DNA of 64,000 nucleotides, taken from contig NZ_JAZHSD010000001.1 in the NCBI RefSeq assembly GCF_036924745.1, positions 4,836,001-4,900,000 on the forward strand, in the 5' to 3' direction. The notes beneath the pieces are model-generated. The model did no database searches and had not been told where the DNA came from. It saw only the letters and a program-made list of their open reading frames with translations. Positions 16,340-25,676 of this stretch are shown piece after piece. A program made the position numbers and the translations under genes. This DNA is from Bradyrhizobium sp. AZCC 1693. GTDB taxonomy: Bacteria; Pseudomonadota; Alphaproteobacteria; Rhizobiales; Xanthobacteraceae. Every line of letters starts with the position of its first letter. The stretch's first letter is position 1.

Positions 16340-18031
16340 ATGACCGACAAGCCGAAACGCCTGGGTTTTGCGACTGACGGCATCGCAGCGCCGCTGCGGC
16401 ACGCCGTGTTCCGGCGCATCTGGCTCGCCAGCCTCGTCTCCAATCTGGGAATCTTGATCCAGGGCGTTGGGGCTGCCTGGGCGATGACGCAGATGACGTC
16501 GTCGGCCGACAAGGTCGCGCTGGTGCAGACCGCGCTGATGCTGCCGGTCATGCTGATTTCGATGCCGGCCGGCGCCATCGCCGACATGCACGACCGCCGC
16601 GTCGTCGCAATGATCTCGCTCGGCATCGCGCTGGCCGGCGCAACCACGCTCACGGTGCTGGCATGGCTCGGCCTCGTGACGCCGAATATCCTGCTGGCGC
16701 TGTGCTTCGTCGTCGGCAGCGGCATGGCGCTGTTCGGGCCGGCCTGGCAGGCCTCGGTCAGCGAGCAGGTGCCGGCGGAAACGCTTCCGGCCGCGGTCGC
16801 GCTCAATGGCATCAGCTACAACATTGCGCGCAGCTTCGGCCCCGCGATCGGCGGCATCGTGGTCGCTACCGCGGGCGCGGTGGCCGCGTTTGCCGTCAAC
16901 GCGGCGCTGTATCTGCCGCTGATGGTGGTGCTGTTTCTGTGGAACCGCGCCAGCGAGCCGTCGCGCCTGCCGCGCGAGCGTCTTAACCGCGCCATGGTCT
17001 CGGGCGTGCGCTACATCACCAATTCGCCGTCGATCAAGATCGTTCTGACGCGCACGCTGGTCACCGGCATCATCGGCGGCTCGGTCTCGGCGCTGATGCC
17101 GCTGGTCGCCCGCGACCTCCTGCATGGCGGCGCGCAAACCTACGGCATCATGCTCGGGGCCTTCGGCATGGGCGCGGTGTTCGGTGCACTCAATATCGGC
17201 GAGGTGCGCCGGCGCATGAGCGGCGAGGCCGCGGTGCGCGCCTGCGCGATATCGATGGCCGGCGCGATCGCCGCCGTCGCCATCAGCACGAATGCCATCC
17301 TGACGGCGGTCGCCCTGGTAATCGCCGGTGCGATGTGGATGCTGGCGGTCGCGCTGTTCAACATCGGTGTGCAGCTATCGGCGCCGCGCTGGGTCGCGGG
17401 CCGCTCGCTGGCGGCTTTCCAGGCCTCGATCGCCGGCGGCATTGCGGTGGGAAGCTGGGGCTGGGGGCACCTCACCGACCTCGCCGGCGTCGAGACCGCG
17501 CTGCTGGTTTCGGCCTCCCTGATGCTGGTTTCACCCCTGCTCGGAATCTGGCTGCGCATGCCGCGGGTCGGCGCGCGCAACGAGGACGCCACCGAGCTCC
17601 TGGCCGATCCCGAGGTACAATTGTCGCTGACGGGACGCAGCGGGCCGCTGGTGGTCGAGATCGAGTATCGCGTCGCGCAGGATAATGCACGCGCCTTCCA
17701 CAATGTGATGCAGGAAGTGCAGCTCAGCCGGCAGCGCAACGGCGCCTATGGCTGGTCGATCGCGCGCGACATCGGCGACCCCGAATTATGGACCGAGCGC
17801 TACCACTGCCCGACCTGGCTCGATTATCTGCGCCAGCGTAACCGTGCGACGCAGTCCGAGCGCGCCCTGCACCAGCGCGCGATCGGCTTTCATCTCGGCC
17901 CCGACCCGATCCGCGTCCGCCGCATGCTGGAGCGGCCGTTCGGCTCGGTCCGCTGGAAGGAAGATACCCCCGACCGCGCCGCCAATGAGGTCTTGCCGGT
18001 GGTCGCAACGGCGGCAGGCAGCAGCACCTGA
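16340..18031 (+). CDS. MFS exporter (EntS-like) with C-terminal antibiotic-monooxygenase-like domain
   Basis: A 563-residue protein. About 400 N-terminal residues form a 12-helix major facilitator domain of the EntS/DUF894 kind (FRRIWLASLVSNLGILIQGV, then PAGAIADMHDRRVV as the loop 2-3 motif). About 140 extra C-terminal residues follow (EIEYRVAQDNARAFHNVMQE, then GAYGWSIARDIGDPELWTER) and resemble the small ferredoxin-like fold of antibiotic-biosynthesis monooxygenases. It likely exports a small molecule; the tail may sense or bind it. It lies 149 bases after a broken hydrolase on the opposite strand. Confidence 0.8.
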   Translation: MTDKPKRLGFATDGIAAPLRHAVFRRIWLASLVSNLGILIQGVGAAWAMTQMTSSADKVALVQTALMLPVMLISMPAGAIADMHDRRVVAMISLGIALAGATTLTVLAWLGLVTPNILLALCFVVGSGMALFGPAWQASVSEQVPAETLPAAVALNGISYNIARSFGPAIGGIVVATAGAVAAFAVNAALYLPLMVVLFLWNRASEPSRLPRERLNRAMVSGVRYITNSPSIKIVLTRTLVTGIIGGSVSALMPLVARDLLHGGAQTYGIMLGAFGMGAVFGALNIGEVRRRMSGEAAVRACAISMAGAIAAVAISTNAILTAVALVIAGAMWMLAVALFNIGVQLSAPRWVAGRSLAAFQASIAGGIAVGSWGWGHLTDLAGVETALLVSASLMLVSPLLGIWLRMPRVGARNEDATELLADPEVQLSLTGRSGPLVVEIEYRVAQDNARAFHNVMQEVQLSRQRNGAYGWSIARDIGDPELWTERYHCPTWLDYLRQRNRATQSERALHQRAIGFHLGPDPIRVRRMLERPFGSVRWKEDTPDRAANEVLPVVATAAGSST

Positions 18032-18245
18032 TTGGCGGACGCACTGCGGTCGCGTGGCTCGGCTGGGCCGTTAACCAGTCAGATAACCGGGCTGGCGCGA
18101 TGGGGGTACTCATGGGTTGCTGCCCGCGGCCGCGCCGCAACGCCGCACTGGTATAACGTATCCTTGCCAAAGCTCGGGCCCGGCCTCTAGACTTCCTGCC
18201 AATAAAATGCCGGCCAACCAAGGACCGGTCAACCGGGAGGACTTC

Positions 18246-19382
18246 ATGACCAAACCAACCAAGGACAAGACTTCGACCCGTCGCCGCTTTCTGAAAGTGG
18301 CCGTCGCCGGGGCTGCGGCAGTTGCTGCTCCAACCGTTGTCAGCGCCCAGGGGCCCATCAGCATGCGCTTTCAGAGCACCTGGCCGTCCAAGGATATCTT
18401 CCACGAATATGCACTCGACTACGCCAAGACGGTCAACGACATGACCGGCGGCGACCTCAAGATCGAGGTGCTTCCCGCCGGCGCCGTGGTGCCCGCATTC
18501 GGGCTGATCGATGCCGTGTCGAAAGGCACGCTCGATGGAGGCCACGGCGTGCTGGTCTACCACTACGGCAAGCAGAACGCGCTGGCGCTGTGGGGTTCGG
18601 GTCCGGGCTTCGCCATGGACGCCAACATGCTGCTGGCCTGGCACAGGTGGGGCGGCGGCAAGGAGCTTCTCGCCAAGCTGTATGCATCGCTCGGCCTGAA
18701 CGTGGTTTCGTTCCCCTACGGTCCGATGGCGACGCAGCCGCTCGGCTGGTTCAAGAAACCGATCACCAATGCCGACGACTTCAAAGGCATCAAATTCCGC
18801 ACCGTCGGCATCTCCATCGACATGTTCACCGCCATGGGCGCCGCGGTGAACGCGCTGCCCGGCGGCGAAATCGTCTCCGCGATGGATCGCGGCCTGATCG
18901 ATGCGGCCGAGTTCAACAATGCCTCGTCGGACCGGCTGCTTGGCTTCGCCGACGTCTCCAAGGTCTGCATGCTGCAAAGCTACCACCAGAACGCCGAGCA
19001 GCTCGAAATCACCTTCAACAAGGCCAAGTACGACGCGCTGCCGGACAAGATGAAGGCGATCATTGCCAATGCGGTGACCGCCGCCTCGCAAGAGATGCAA
19101 TGGAAGGCGATCGACCGCTACTCGAAGGACTACGTCGAGTTGCAGACCAAGGACAAGGTGAAGTTCTACAAGACGCCGGATTCAGTCCTCAAACGGCAGC
19201 TCGAGATCTTCGATGACATCGTGAAGAAGTACTCGGCGACAAATCCGCTGTTCAAGGAAATCGTCGAATCGCAGATCGCGTTTGCCAGCCGGGCGACGCA
19301 ATGGGAACAGGACACCGTCGTCAACCGCAAGATGGCGTTCGATTACTACTTCGGGCCAAAAGGGACCGCGAAGAAGACCTGA
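18246..19382 (+). CDS. dctP: TRAP transporter solute-binding protein (DctP family)
   Basis: A 378-residue periplasmic receptor, started at 18246 because GGGAGG precedes it and the product begins with a twin-arginine signal (TSTRRRFLKVAVAGAAA, cleavage after VVSAQ). The fold is of the TRAP receptor type: FQSTWPSKDIFHEYALDYAK, then GIKFRTVGISIDMFTAMGAA and LPGGEIVSAMDRGLIDAAEF. It most resembles the FcbT1-like (mannitol/chloroaromatic-type) group, so an organic acid is the likely ligand. It is followed by the two permease genes. Confidence 0.9.
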   Translation: MTKPTKDKTSTRRRFLKVAVAGAAAVAAPTVVSAQGPISMRFQSTWPSKDIFHEYALDYAKTVNDMTGGDLKIEVLPAGAVVPAFGLIDAVSKGTLDGGHGVLVYHYGKQNALALWGSGPGFAMDANMLLAWHRWGGGKELLAKLYASLGLNVVSFPYGPMATQPLGWFKKPITNADDFKGIKFRTVGISIDMFTAMGAAVNALPGGEIVSAMDRGLIDAAEFNNASSDRLLGFADVSKVCMLQSYHQNAEQLEITFNKAKYDALPDKMKAIIANAVTAASQEMQWKAIDRYSKDYVELQTKDKVKFYKTPDSVLKRQLEIFDDIVKKYSATNPLFKEIVESQIAFASRATQWEQDTVVNRKMAFDYYFGPKGTAKKT

Positions 19383-19474
19383 CGGCGTCTTGAACCGGCA
19401 AAGCCCCGTTCGGGACGACGACCGGACGGTGCTTTGTCATTTCATTCTTTCCTCGGATTAATCGGCGGCGACCA

Positions 19475-20143
19475 ATGACGGTCCAAAGATTTCTGCTTGT
19501 CGTTGACGAAATCAGCACATGGTGCGGCAAGGTCGCGGCCTGGCTGATTATTTTGCTGATGGCCGTCGTCTGCGTCGAAGTATTCAAGCGCTACATCATG
19601 AACATGCCGACGGCGTGGATCTTCGATCTTGATAATATACTGTACGGAACCGCGTTCATGCTGTGCGGCGCCTATACGCTGGCGCAGAACGCCCATGTCC
19701 GCGGCGACTTCCTTTACAGCTCGATACGACCGCGCATGCAGGCCTCGCTGGACATCGTGCTGTACGCGGTTTTCTTCATCCCTGGTATCGCCGCCCTCAT
19801 ATACGCGGGCTTTGACTACGCCGCCGACTCGTGGCGGATCGCGGAGCATTCGAATGTGACGGCAGACGGGCCGCCGGTTTATCACTTCAAATCCATGATC
19901 CCCATCGCGGGCGCGCTGGTGATGCTGCAAGGCGTCGCCGAGATCGTGCGTTGCGTCGTCTGCCTGCGGACCGGCGAATGGCCCAGCCGGCTGAAGGACG
20001 TCGCGGAGATCGACGTCATCGAGCAGCAGCTCGCTCACAGCGAATATGTCGACGAGGAGTCGCGCAAGATCGCCATCGCGCGGGCGCATGAAATCGACGA
20101 GAGTGCGCGCCAGCGCGGTATGGGCGGGGATCTGAACACATGA
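19475..20143 (+). CDS. dctQ: TRAP transporter small permease (DctQ)
   Basis: A 222-residue membrane protein with four hydrophobic segments (AAWLIILLMAVVCVEVFKRY, then ILYGTAFMLCGAYTLAQNAH, and two more). The E-V-F-x-R-Y and A-Y-T-L-x-x-x-x-H-V-R motifs are typical of DctQ, which links receptor and large permease. The C-terminal 50 residues are charged and longer than usual. Its stop overlaps the dctM start by 4 bases (ATGA), so the two are translated together. Confidence 0.9.
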   Translation: MTVQRFLLVVDEISTWCGKVAAWLIILLMAVVCVEVFKRYIMNMPTAWIFDLDNILYGTAFMLCGAYTLAQNAHVRGDFLYSSIRPRMQASLDIVLYAVFFIPGIAALIYAGFDYAADSWRIAEHSNVTADGPPVYHFKSMIPIAGALVMLQGVAEIVRCVVCLRTGEWPSRLKDVAEIDVIEQQLAHSEYVDEESRKIAIARAHEIDESARQRGMGGDLNT

Positions 20144-21891
20144 GCGATCCGGCACTCGGGCTCTTGATGCTCACGCTCATCGTGGTTGTGATCATGATGG
20201 GCTTCCCGACAGCGTTCACGCTGATGGGCCTGGGCATATTTTTCGGCTACATCGCGTTCTATGACCCGACGCATTCCTGGGCCAACAACCGCGTATTCGA
20301 TTTGATGGTTGAGCGCACCTACGGCGCCATGACCAACGACGTCCTGATCTCCATCCCGCTGTTCGTGCTGATGGGCTACGTGATGGAGCGCGGCGCGCTG
20401 GTCGACAAGATGTTCTACTCGATCCAGCTCGCGTTCCGCCGCGTGCCGGCTTCGCTTGCAGTCGCGACCCTGATCGTCTGCACGTTTTGGGGAATCGCGA
20501 GCGGCCTTGTCGGCGCGGTGGTGGTGCTGATGGGCGTCATCGCATTCAATCCCATGCTCAAGGCGGGGTACGATGTGAAGCTCGCCTCCGGCGTCATCAC
20601 AGCGGGCGGCACGCTCGGCATTCTGATTCCGCCGTCGGTCATGATCATCGTCTATGCTGCGGTCGCCGGTCAGTCGATCGTCAAGCTTTATGCTGCGGCG
20701 ATGTTCCCCGGCTTCTTTCTGTCGTTCCTGTATCTCGTTTACATAATCGCCTGGGCGATGATCAATCCAAAGATCGCCCCGCCATTGCCGGAGGACCAAA
20801 CGAAGGTTCCGGTGCCGGCATGGCTGTCGAGGTTCGAGGACACCTACCGTTCACAAACGATCCTGATCTCTCTGATTAGGGGGCTGCTCTCGCCGTCGCG
20901 GGCAAGGCAAATCGACGCGGAAGGCCGTCGGGTCAGCTACTGGATGCTGCTCTCGAGTTTCGGTTACGCGCTGGTGCCGTTTATCATCGTCGCCGGCACG
21001 CTAGCCACCGTCTGGTGGTACGTCGTCATTCACCAGCAGGCCGCCGTCGAACTCGCGGTAACCGGCGTGCAGCAATTGGGCACACCGGAGCTGGTTACGA
21101 AAGAGGCCACGCCCGCGGAGCAGGGGCCAGGACTCGAATTCTACCTCTGGTTCTGGAGCATCACGGCTGTTTGCGCGCTGTTGCAGGTCCGTTACTACTG
21201 GCGGTTCAACGCCGAGCGGCTTTCGGTCGTGAAACTGCTGACCTCGTCGACCATGCCGCTCGGTATTCTTACCGTCGTCGTGCTCGCCGTCATCCTGTTC
21301 GGAATCTGCACCGCGACCGAGTCCGCCGCCGTTGGCGCTTTCGGCGCCTTCCTGCTGGCGCTGCAGGCCCGCACGCTCAACTGGAAGCGCACCAAGGAGG
21401 CGGTGTTCCTGACCGCCAAGACCACGGCGATGGTGTGCTGGCTGTTCGTCGGCTCCGCGCTGTTCTCAGCGGTGTTCGCCATCCTCGGCGGTCAGGCGCT
21501 GCTGGAAAGCTGGGTGCTCTCGCTCAACATGTCGCCGGTGCAGTTCATGATCCTGTCGCAGGCGATCATCTTCATTCTCGGCTGGCCGCTGGAATGGACC
21601 GAGATCATCATCATCTTCGTGCCGATCTTCCTGCCGATGCTGAAGCATTTCGGCATCGACCCGGTCCTGTGGGGCGTGCTGGTATTCGTGAACCTGCAGG
21701 CCGCGTTCCTGTCGCCGCCGGTCGCGATGTCGGCGTTCTATCTCAAGGGCGTCGCCCCGAAGCACGTTACGCTCAACCAGATCTTCGCCGGCATGATGCC
21801 CTACATGCTGATCGTGATCATGTGCATGGTGATCATGTATCTCTGGCCGGGCATGACGCTGTGGCTGCCGAACTACCTCTACGGCGGCTAG
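20140..21891 (+). CDS. dctM: TRAP transporter large permease (DctM), with a long internal insertion
   Basis: A 583-residue ion-coupled permease that moves the substrate across the inner membrane. The DctM core is clear at both ends: GFPTAFTLMGLGIFFGYI, then GTLGILIPPSVMIIVYAAVA, and late GILTVVVLAVILFGICTATE and ATESAAVGAFGAFLLALQAR. It is about 150 residues longer than a standard DctM because of an insertion around residues 220-360, which holds a soluble stretch and two hydrophobic segments (GYALVPFIIVAGTLATVWWY and a second one). FcbT3-like permeases are also long. A terminator follows its stop closely. Confidence 0.9.
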   Translation: MSDPALGLLMLTLIVVVIMMGFPTAFTLMGLGIFFGYIAFYDPTHSWANNRVFDLMVERTYGAMTNDVLISIPLFVLMGYVMERGALVDKMFYSIQLAFRRVPASLAVATLIVCTFWGIASGLVGAVVVLMGVIAFNPMLKAGYDVKLASGVITAGGTLGILIPPSVMIIVYAAVAGQSIVKLYAAAMFPGFFLSFLYLVYIIAWAMINPKIAPPLPEDQTKVPVPAWLSRFEDTYRSQTILISLIRGLLSPSRARQIDAEGRRVSYWMLLSSFGYALVPFIIVAGTLATVWWYVVIHQQAAVELAVTGVQQLGTPELVTKEATPAEQGPGLEFYLWFWSITAVCALLQVRYYWRFNAERLSVVKLLTSSTMPLGILTVVVLAVILFGICTATESAAVGAFGAFLLALQARTLNWKRTKEAVFLTAKTTAMVCWLFVGSALFSAVFAILGGQALLESWVLSLNMSPVQFMILSQAIIFILGWPLEWTEIIIIFVPIFLPMLKHFGIDPVLWGVLVFVNLQAAFLSPPVAMSAFYLKGVAPKHVTLNQIFAGMMPYMLIVIMCMVIMYLWPGMTLWLPNYLYGG

Positions 21892-21910
21892 AGCCCTCGA
21901 GAGGGCTTTT
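21892..21910 (+). terminator. Rho-independent terminator after the TRAP operon
   Basis: AGCCCT-CGAG-AGGGCT at 21892-21907 forms a short GC hairpin followed by TTT, immediately after the dctM stop. The convergent small gene stops at the same place, so it may serve both strands. Confidence 0.65.
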
Positions 21911-22130
21911 ACTGCCCGTGACTTGTCAGCTTCTGCTGGCAGGCCTTGCTGATCTTGGCGCGGTTTTGCTTCAGGCAGGCCAGAATGATCTGATCGCCAT
22001 CCTGCATCTGCGCCCGGCAATACCGCGAGACGTCGCGCGCGCACTCGTCATGCCCCTCTTTTTTTTGTGTCTGTGCCGACGCGCTCGAAGCCATCAGGAT
22101 CAGGGGAATGACGAAAAGGATCTTGGTCAT
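21909..22130 (-). CDS. Small secreted protein with four patterned cysteines
   Basis: A 73-residue protein with a signal peptide (KILFVIPLILMASSASAQ). The mature part has four Cys with spacing C-x7-C-x13-C-x11-C (CARDVSRYC, then CLKQNRAKISKAC). The neighbour at 22372 has nearly the same pattern, so the two are paralogues. The pattern recalls the Cys-rich repeat proteins common in rhizobia, probably with two disulfides in the periplasm; no function is known. Confidence 0.65.
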   Translation of the reverse strand: MTKILFVIPLILMASSASAQTQKKEGHDECARDVSRYCRAQMQDGDQIILACLKQNRAKISKACQQKLTSHGQ

Positions 22131-22174
22131 TTGTTATGCCTTCGTAGCCGGGAAACGCAATGACCGCGTTCTAT

Positions 22175-22237
22175 AGCGTTTTCGGGCGAGGTGGGAACCG
22201 GTTCGCGTCAAGAAAACGCGTCAAAACAGGAATCCAG
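22175..22237. repeat. Dispersed 63-base repeat, copy 1
   Basis: Closely related over 63 bases to 26247-26309, with few differences. It carries a small inverted repeat, GCGTTTTC at 22176-22183 and GAAAACGC at 22212-22219. Confidence 0.75.
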
Positions 22238-22371
22238 TGCGCCAAAATCCCGGCCGCACGCATTTGTGAACGGTGAAATGGCCCAACCGCTCGCCTTGTG
22301 AACGACGCAAAACGAAAAACGCCTGCGTCGCATCGACGCAAGCGTTCCCGAGAGCCAAAAGAGAGAGCCGA

Positions 22372-22653
22372 TTACTGCGCGGCGAGCTTGCCGGATTTCT
22401 GGGCGGCGAGATCGCGGTCCATCACGGTACGGCAGCCCGCGCTCAGATCGGAGCGATGCTTGATCATGCAGGCCGTGATTTTCGGAATGTTCGGGATTTC
22501 CGAGCTGCAGAGGCGGAACGCATCGCCGGTGCACATCTGCTGCGCTTCCGAGCTGAAGGCGAAGCTTGCGGTCGACGAGACGGCGGCGAAGGAGGTAGTC
22601 AGGGCCAGCACTAAACTGACCTTGCGAACGGTATTGAAGAAGGTTGCGGTCAT
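22372..22653 (-). CDS. Small secreted protein with four patterned cysteines (paralogue)
   Basis: A 93-residue protein started at 22653, where GGAGCC precedes the ATG; upstream Met codons lack protein-like context. A signal peptide (VSLVLALTTSFAAVSSTASF) is followed by QMCTGDAFRLCSSEIPNIPK and CMIKHRSDLSAGC, giving C-x7-C-x12-C-x11-C. The spacing almost equals that of the protein at 21909. The two lie 241 bases apart on one strand with a dispersed repeat between them. Confidence 0.68.
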   Translation of the reverse strand: MTATFFNTVRKVSLVLALTTSFAAVSSTASFAFSSEAQQMCTGDAFRLCSSEIPNIPKITACMIKHRSDLSAGCRTVMDRDLAAQKSGKLAAQ

Positions 22654-22862
22654 TTTCGGCTCCATTGGCCCAGCTACGTGGACCGGTTGTTGATGGTCGC
22701 ACCATGCGCCTGGAACCGCGGGCGCGACTGTGACTGACGTCACTCAGCCTTAAACCCCTCATCTTCTTCGTCTAACCGGCGCGTATTCGGGAGACGTTAA
22801 GACTTTGTTGGCACTAATACCCCGTTGCGTGTGTGTACCCCGGGTATGTGGAAAGAGTAGCG

Positions 22863-23897
22863 ATGCGTAATGCGTTGGGCCTGATGCTGGCCAGTGTAGT
22901 GACGGCGGTTTTGATCACCGGCGTCTGGTTCTGGACCTCCTCGCCGCGCGCCGACGCGGCCCCGCCTCAAACCGTCGCCGCCCGCAAGGCCGAGCCGTTA
23001 CCGGCGCCGGCCGCGGCCAGGCCCGCGCTGAAGGACGACGTCGAGATCACGGCTTCCCTCTCGAAGCCCGCTCCTGCCCCCGCGCCCGTTCCCGCAGCCC
23101 AGCCCGCGAAATCGGCCTGCGCCAATCCGGACGCTCTCGGCGTCAGCCGCACCGTCGTGATCGACACGACCGGCGGTCCCGGCTTCGGCTTCCTGCAATA
23201 CAAGCAGTTCGACTTCCTGACCGACAAGGAAGTGGTGCTGACGTTCGACGACGGCCCGTGGCCGACCACACCGGCGGTGCTGAAGGCGCTTGCGGAAGAA
23301 TGCACGAAGGCCTTGTTCTTCCCCGTCGGCAAGCACACCACCTATCATCCGGAAATTCTCAAGCAGGTCGCCGCTGCCGGCCACACCATCGGCTCGCACA
23401 CCTGGTCGCACGCCCATCTCGACAGCAAGAAGTTGACCGAGGCGCAGGTGAGAGAAGAGATCGAGAAGGGCTTTAGCGCCGTGAAGATGGCGCTGGGTGC
23501 TGCGCCCGCGCCGTTCTTCCGCTTCCCTGGGCTCGCGCACACGCAAGGAGCCCTTGGCTATCTCGCCTCGCGCAACATCTCGATGTTTTCAGTTGATGTC
23601 GATTCCAACGACTTCAAGTCGTCGGGCCCCGACCAGGTCATTCAGAACGTCATGACCAAGCTCGACAAACAGGGCAAGGGCGTCATCCTGATGCACGATC
23701 TGCAGAAGCATACGGCGCTGGCCCTGCCGACGCTGCTGCGCCGCCTCAAGGCCGGTGGCTACAAGGTCGTGCAGATGAAGGCCAAGGAGCAGCTCGAAAC
23801 CTTGCCGGAATACGACGCGATGCTGGTGAAGGACCAGAAGGTGCCGGCGGTTGCCAGCCGCCCGATCAGCAGCGTGGTGCAGACGGTTTCGCAGTAA
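22863..23897 (+). CDS. Polysaccharide deacetylase (NodB-homology) protein
   Basis: A 344-residue protein beginning at the ATG at 22863 with an N-terminal membrane or signal helix (LGLMLASVVTAVLITGVWFW), then about 80 Ala/Pro-rich residues as a linker. The NodB domain follows: VVLTFDDGPWPTTPAVLKAL (motif 1 with the two Asp), HTIGSHTWSHAHL (motif 2, metal His), FFRFPGL (motif 3), and a late DLQKHTA. All catalytic parts are present, so it should remove acetyl groups from a cell-wall or exopolysaccharide sugar in the periplasm. A strong hairpin closes the gene. Confidence 0.9.
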   Translation: MRNALGLMLASVVTAVLITGVWFWTSSPRADAAPPQTVAARKAEPLPAPAAARPALKDDVEITASLSKPAPAPAPVPAAQPAKSACANPDALGVSRTVVIDTTGGPGFGFLQYKQFDFLTDKEVVLTFDDGPWPTTPAVLKALAEECTKALFFPVGKHTTYHPEILKQVAAAGHTIGSHTWSHAHLDSKKLTEAQVREEIEKGFSAVKMALGAAPAPFFRFPGLAHTQGALGYLASRNISMFSVDVDSNDFKSSGPDQVIQNVMTKLDKQGKGVILMHDLQKHTALALPTLLRRLKAGGYKVVQMKAKEQLETLPEYDAMLVKDQKVPAVASRPISSVVQTVSQ

Positions 23898-23936
23898 GGA
23901 TTGGCGGGAAGCCGGTCGCCGGCTCCAGCCTTACTC

Positions 23937-23986
23937 AAAGCAAAACGCGCCCTTCGGATTTGAACCCGAGAGGCGCGTTTTGCTTT
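23937..23986. terminator. Bidirectional terminator
   Basis: AAAGCAAAACGCGCC at 23937-23951 is perfectly complementary to 23972-23986. The A-rich start and T-rich end give a terminator on both strands, placed exactly between the convergent deacetylase and the 23994 gene. Confidence 0.85.
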
Positions 23987-23993
23987 GGCAATG

Positions 23994-24410
23994 TTACCAA
24001 TAGATGCCGTGCCGGTGCAGTGCGCCGATGATGCGCGCGATCCGGAAGCGTATGCCGTGCGGCCTGGCGCTCCTCGACATGTACGCCGTTCTTCGGGCCA
24101 TGGGCCTTCCGGGTCCGGCGCTCATGCGCCCGGCAGCGGGCCGATGCATCCCGGCCGCCCTGGCGGCCCTGGGCCTTGCCGTCTCGCTCCTGGTCGTCTC
24201 GGCCTTGCTTTCGGGCTTGGGCTCGACGACCGCGGGCCGCTCGACATATTTTGGCGCTTCCGCAGCTTCCGCGCTTTTCGATGCATCGGCAGCCCTGGCC
24301 GGCGCCGGAGCGGCCTGCGTCTCGCTGCCAGCCAGCGACAAGCTCCGATCGCCAGCTTGAGCTGTGGCGGATGCCAAAATGAACCCTGTGATGAGAATGA
24401 ATTTACGCAT
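23994..24410 (-). CDS. Small secreted Ala/Pro/Arg-rich protein
   Basis: A 138-residue protein with a signal peptide (KFILITGFILASATAQAG). The mature part is low in complexity: an Ala/Glu-rich first half and an Arg/Pro/Gly-rich second half, ending with a more structured RFRIARIIGALHRHGIYW. No family is recognised with certainty; the signal peptide, the placement behind a shared terminator and the ordered C-terminus argue that it is a real gene. It may be a periplasmic or envelope-associated protein. Confidence 0.55.
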   Translation of the reverse strand: MRKFILITGFILASATAQAGDRSLSLAGSETQAAPAPARAADASKSAEAAEAPKYVERPAVVEPKPESKAETTRSETARPRAARAAGMHRPAAGRMSAGPGRPMARRTAYMSRSARPHGIRFRIARIIGALHRHGIYW

Positions 24411-24512
24411 GTTGTGTCTCCCCTTGAGGTTGAGGTGGAGACTATGCCGGGCAGGCGATTCCCGATGTGAGACAGGTCACGCACCGCGATCGAACAGGAT
24501 CGCGCGGCGCCT

Positions 24513-25676
24513 TCAAGACGCACCGCCGCGGGGGCTGACCAACGGTTCCGCAAGGATGGCAGCCGGGCGCTTTCGCAGCAGCTCTTTTCCCGGCACCTCA
24601 ATCAGGCGATACGTGATCGATGCCAATCCAACGATTGCGACGAAGAAACCCACCAGGAAAAACGCGCTGTCGTAGGGCATCTGAATGAGAAACGCGACAG
24701 ATGCCAGATGCACGCCCAGCTGAAGCGGAAAATGCACGAGATAGATGGAGTAGGAGATGGTGCCGAGATAGACCAGCGGCGGAAGCGTCAAAACCCACTT
24801 AACTAGCCGGCCATGGATCGCACCGACAATCAGGGCCGGAAAGCATATTGCCACGACCACCAGATGAAGCAGCCCGGCCAGCTCGCCCTCCGCGCTGTAG
24901 AAGAGAAATCCGGAAGCCGCGGCGATGGCAAGTCCGTCGGCAAGGCCGCGATTCAGGTTGATCCGCGGCAGCCAATACGAATGTACACGATGCAGCGCTA
25001 TTCCGCAGCAGAAGCCGACGATGGTCCGGAAGATGTCTTTGGTGGCTCCAGGCCCGGCCGCCGCATCGCTGGTCAGATCACCTTTCAGGATTACGGCAAA
25101 TAACACCGCGAATAACGCGAACAGTACCGCGCGGACAATGTTGCGCGGGAGCGCGATGGCCGCCAGGAACAGAACATTGACGACGAACTCTGCCGAGATC
25201 GACCACGACGGTGCGTTGAATGAAGGCCCGCTCTCAAGCCCTGTTCGATTCAGCAGCAGAAGGTTCAATACGAAATCATACGTGTCGTTGAACAGTTATT
25301 CAAACGGCGGCGAGCTCAGACGATTGACCAGGATCCATTGCATGACGGCCACGGCGCATAGCGTCGCAAAGTGCAACGGATACATTCGGGCAATTCGTTC
25401 GCGAACGTTGTTCGCGAACGTCGCGCTGCGCTGGTCGTTCCAATACGCGCGGGCGAGCACAAAGCCGGACAACACGAAGAAGAAGTCAACGAGAAGCTCG
25501 CCGTGGCGATAAAAGGGTGCCATGAGCCACGGAAGCGGAGCGGCACCAAAATGGCTTGCGTAGTGCCATCCGACAACGCCGATCGCCGCGAGGGCTCGTA
25601 GACTATCCAACTCATGCAGACGATTGGGTTCGCGGCTCCTGAAAAGCCCTAACGCGTAGTCCACCAACTCACCCAT
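24513..25676 (-). pseudogene. Acyltransferase 3 (OafA-type), interrupted by an in-frame stop
   Basis: The same frame carries both halves. From 25676 it reads MGELVDYALGLFRSREPNRL, then LRALAAIGVVGWHYASHFGA with the family's early His, and DFFFVLSGFVLARAYW with F-x-F-x-L-S-G-F. At codon 127 there is a TAA (25296-25298), and the frame continues without shift as LFNDTYDFVLNLLLLN, then SGPSFNAPSWSISAEFVVN and many membrane helices to the end. Joined, the product is 387 residues, the usual length of these O-acyltransferases. One base change in the stop would restore the gene. Starting at 25268 would not give a functional enzyme, because the catalytic His lies before the stop. Confidence 0.85.

Noticed and set aside
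17724..19100. Minus-strand frame of 458 residues
   Set aside because: Antisense to the MFS exporter end and dctP; low-complexity composition.
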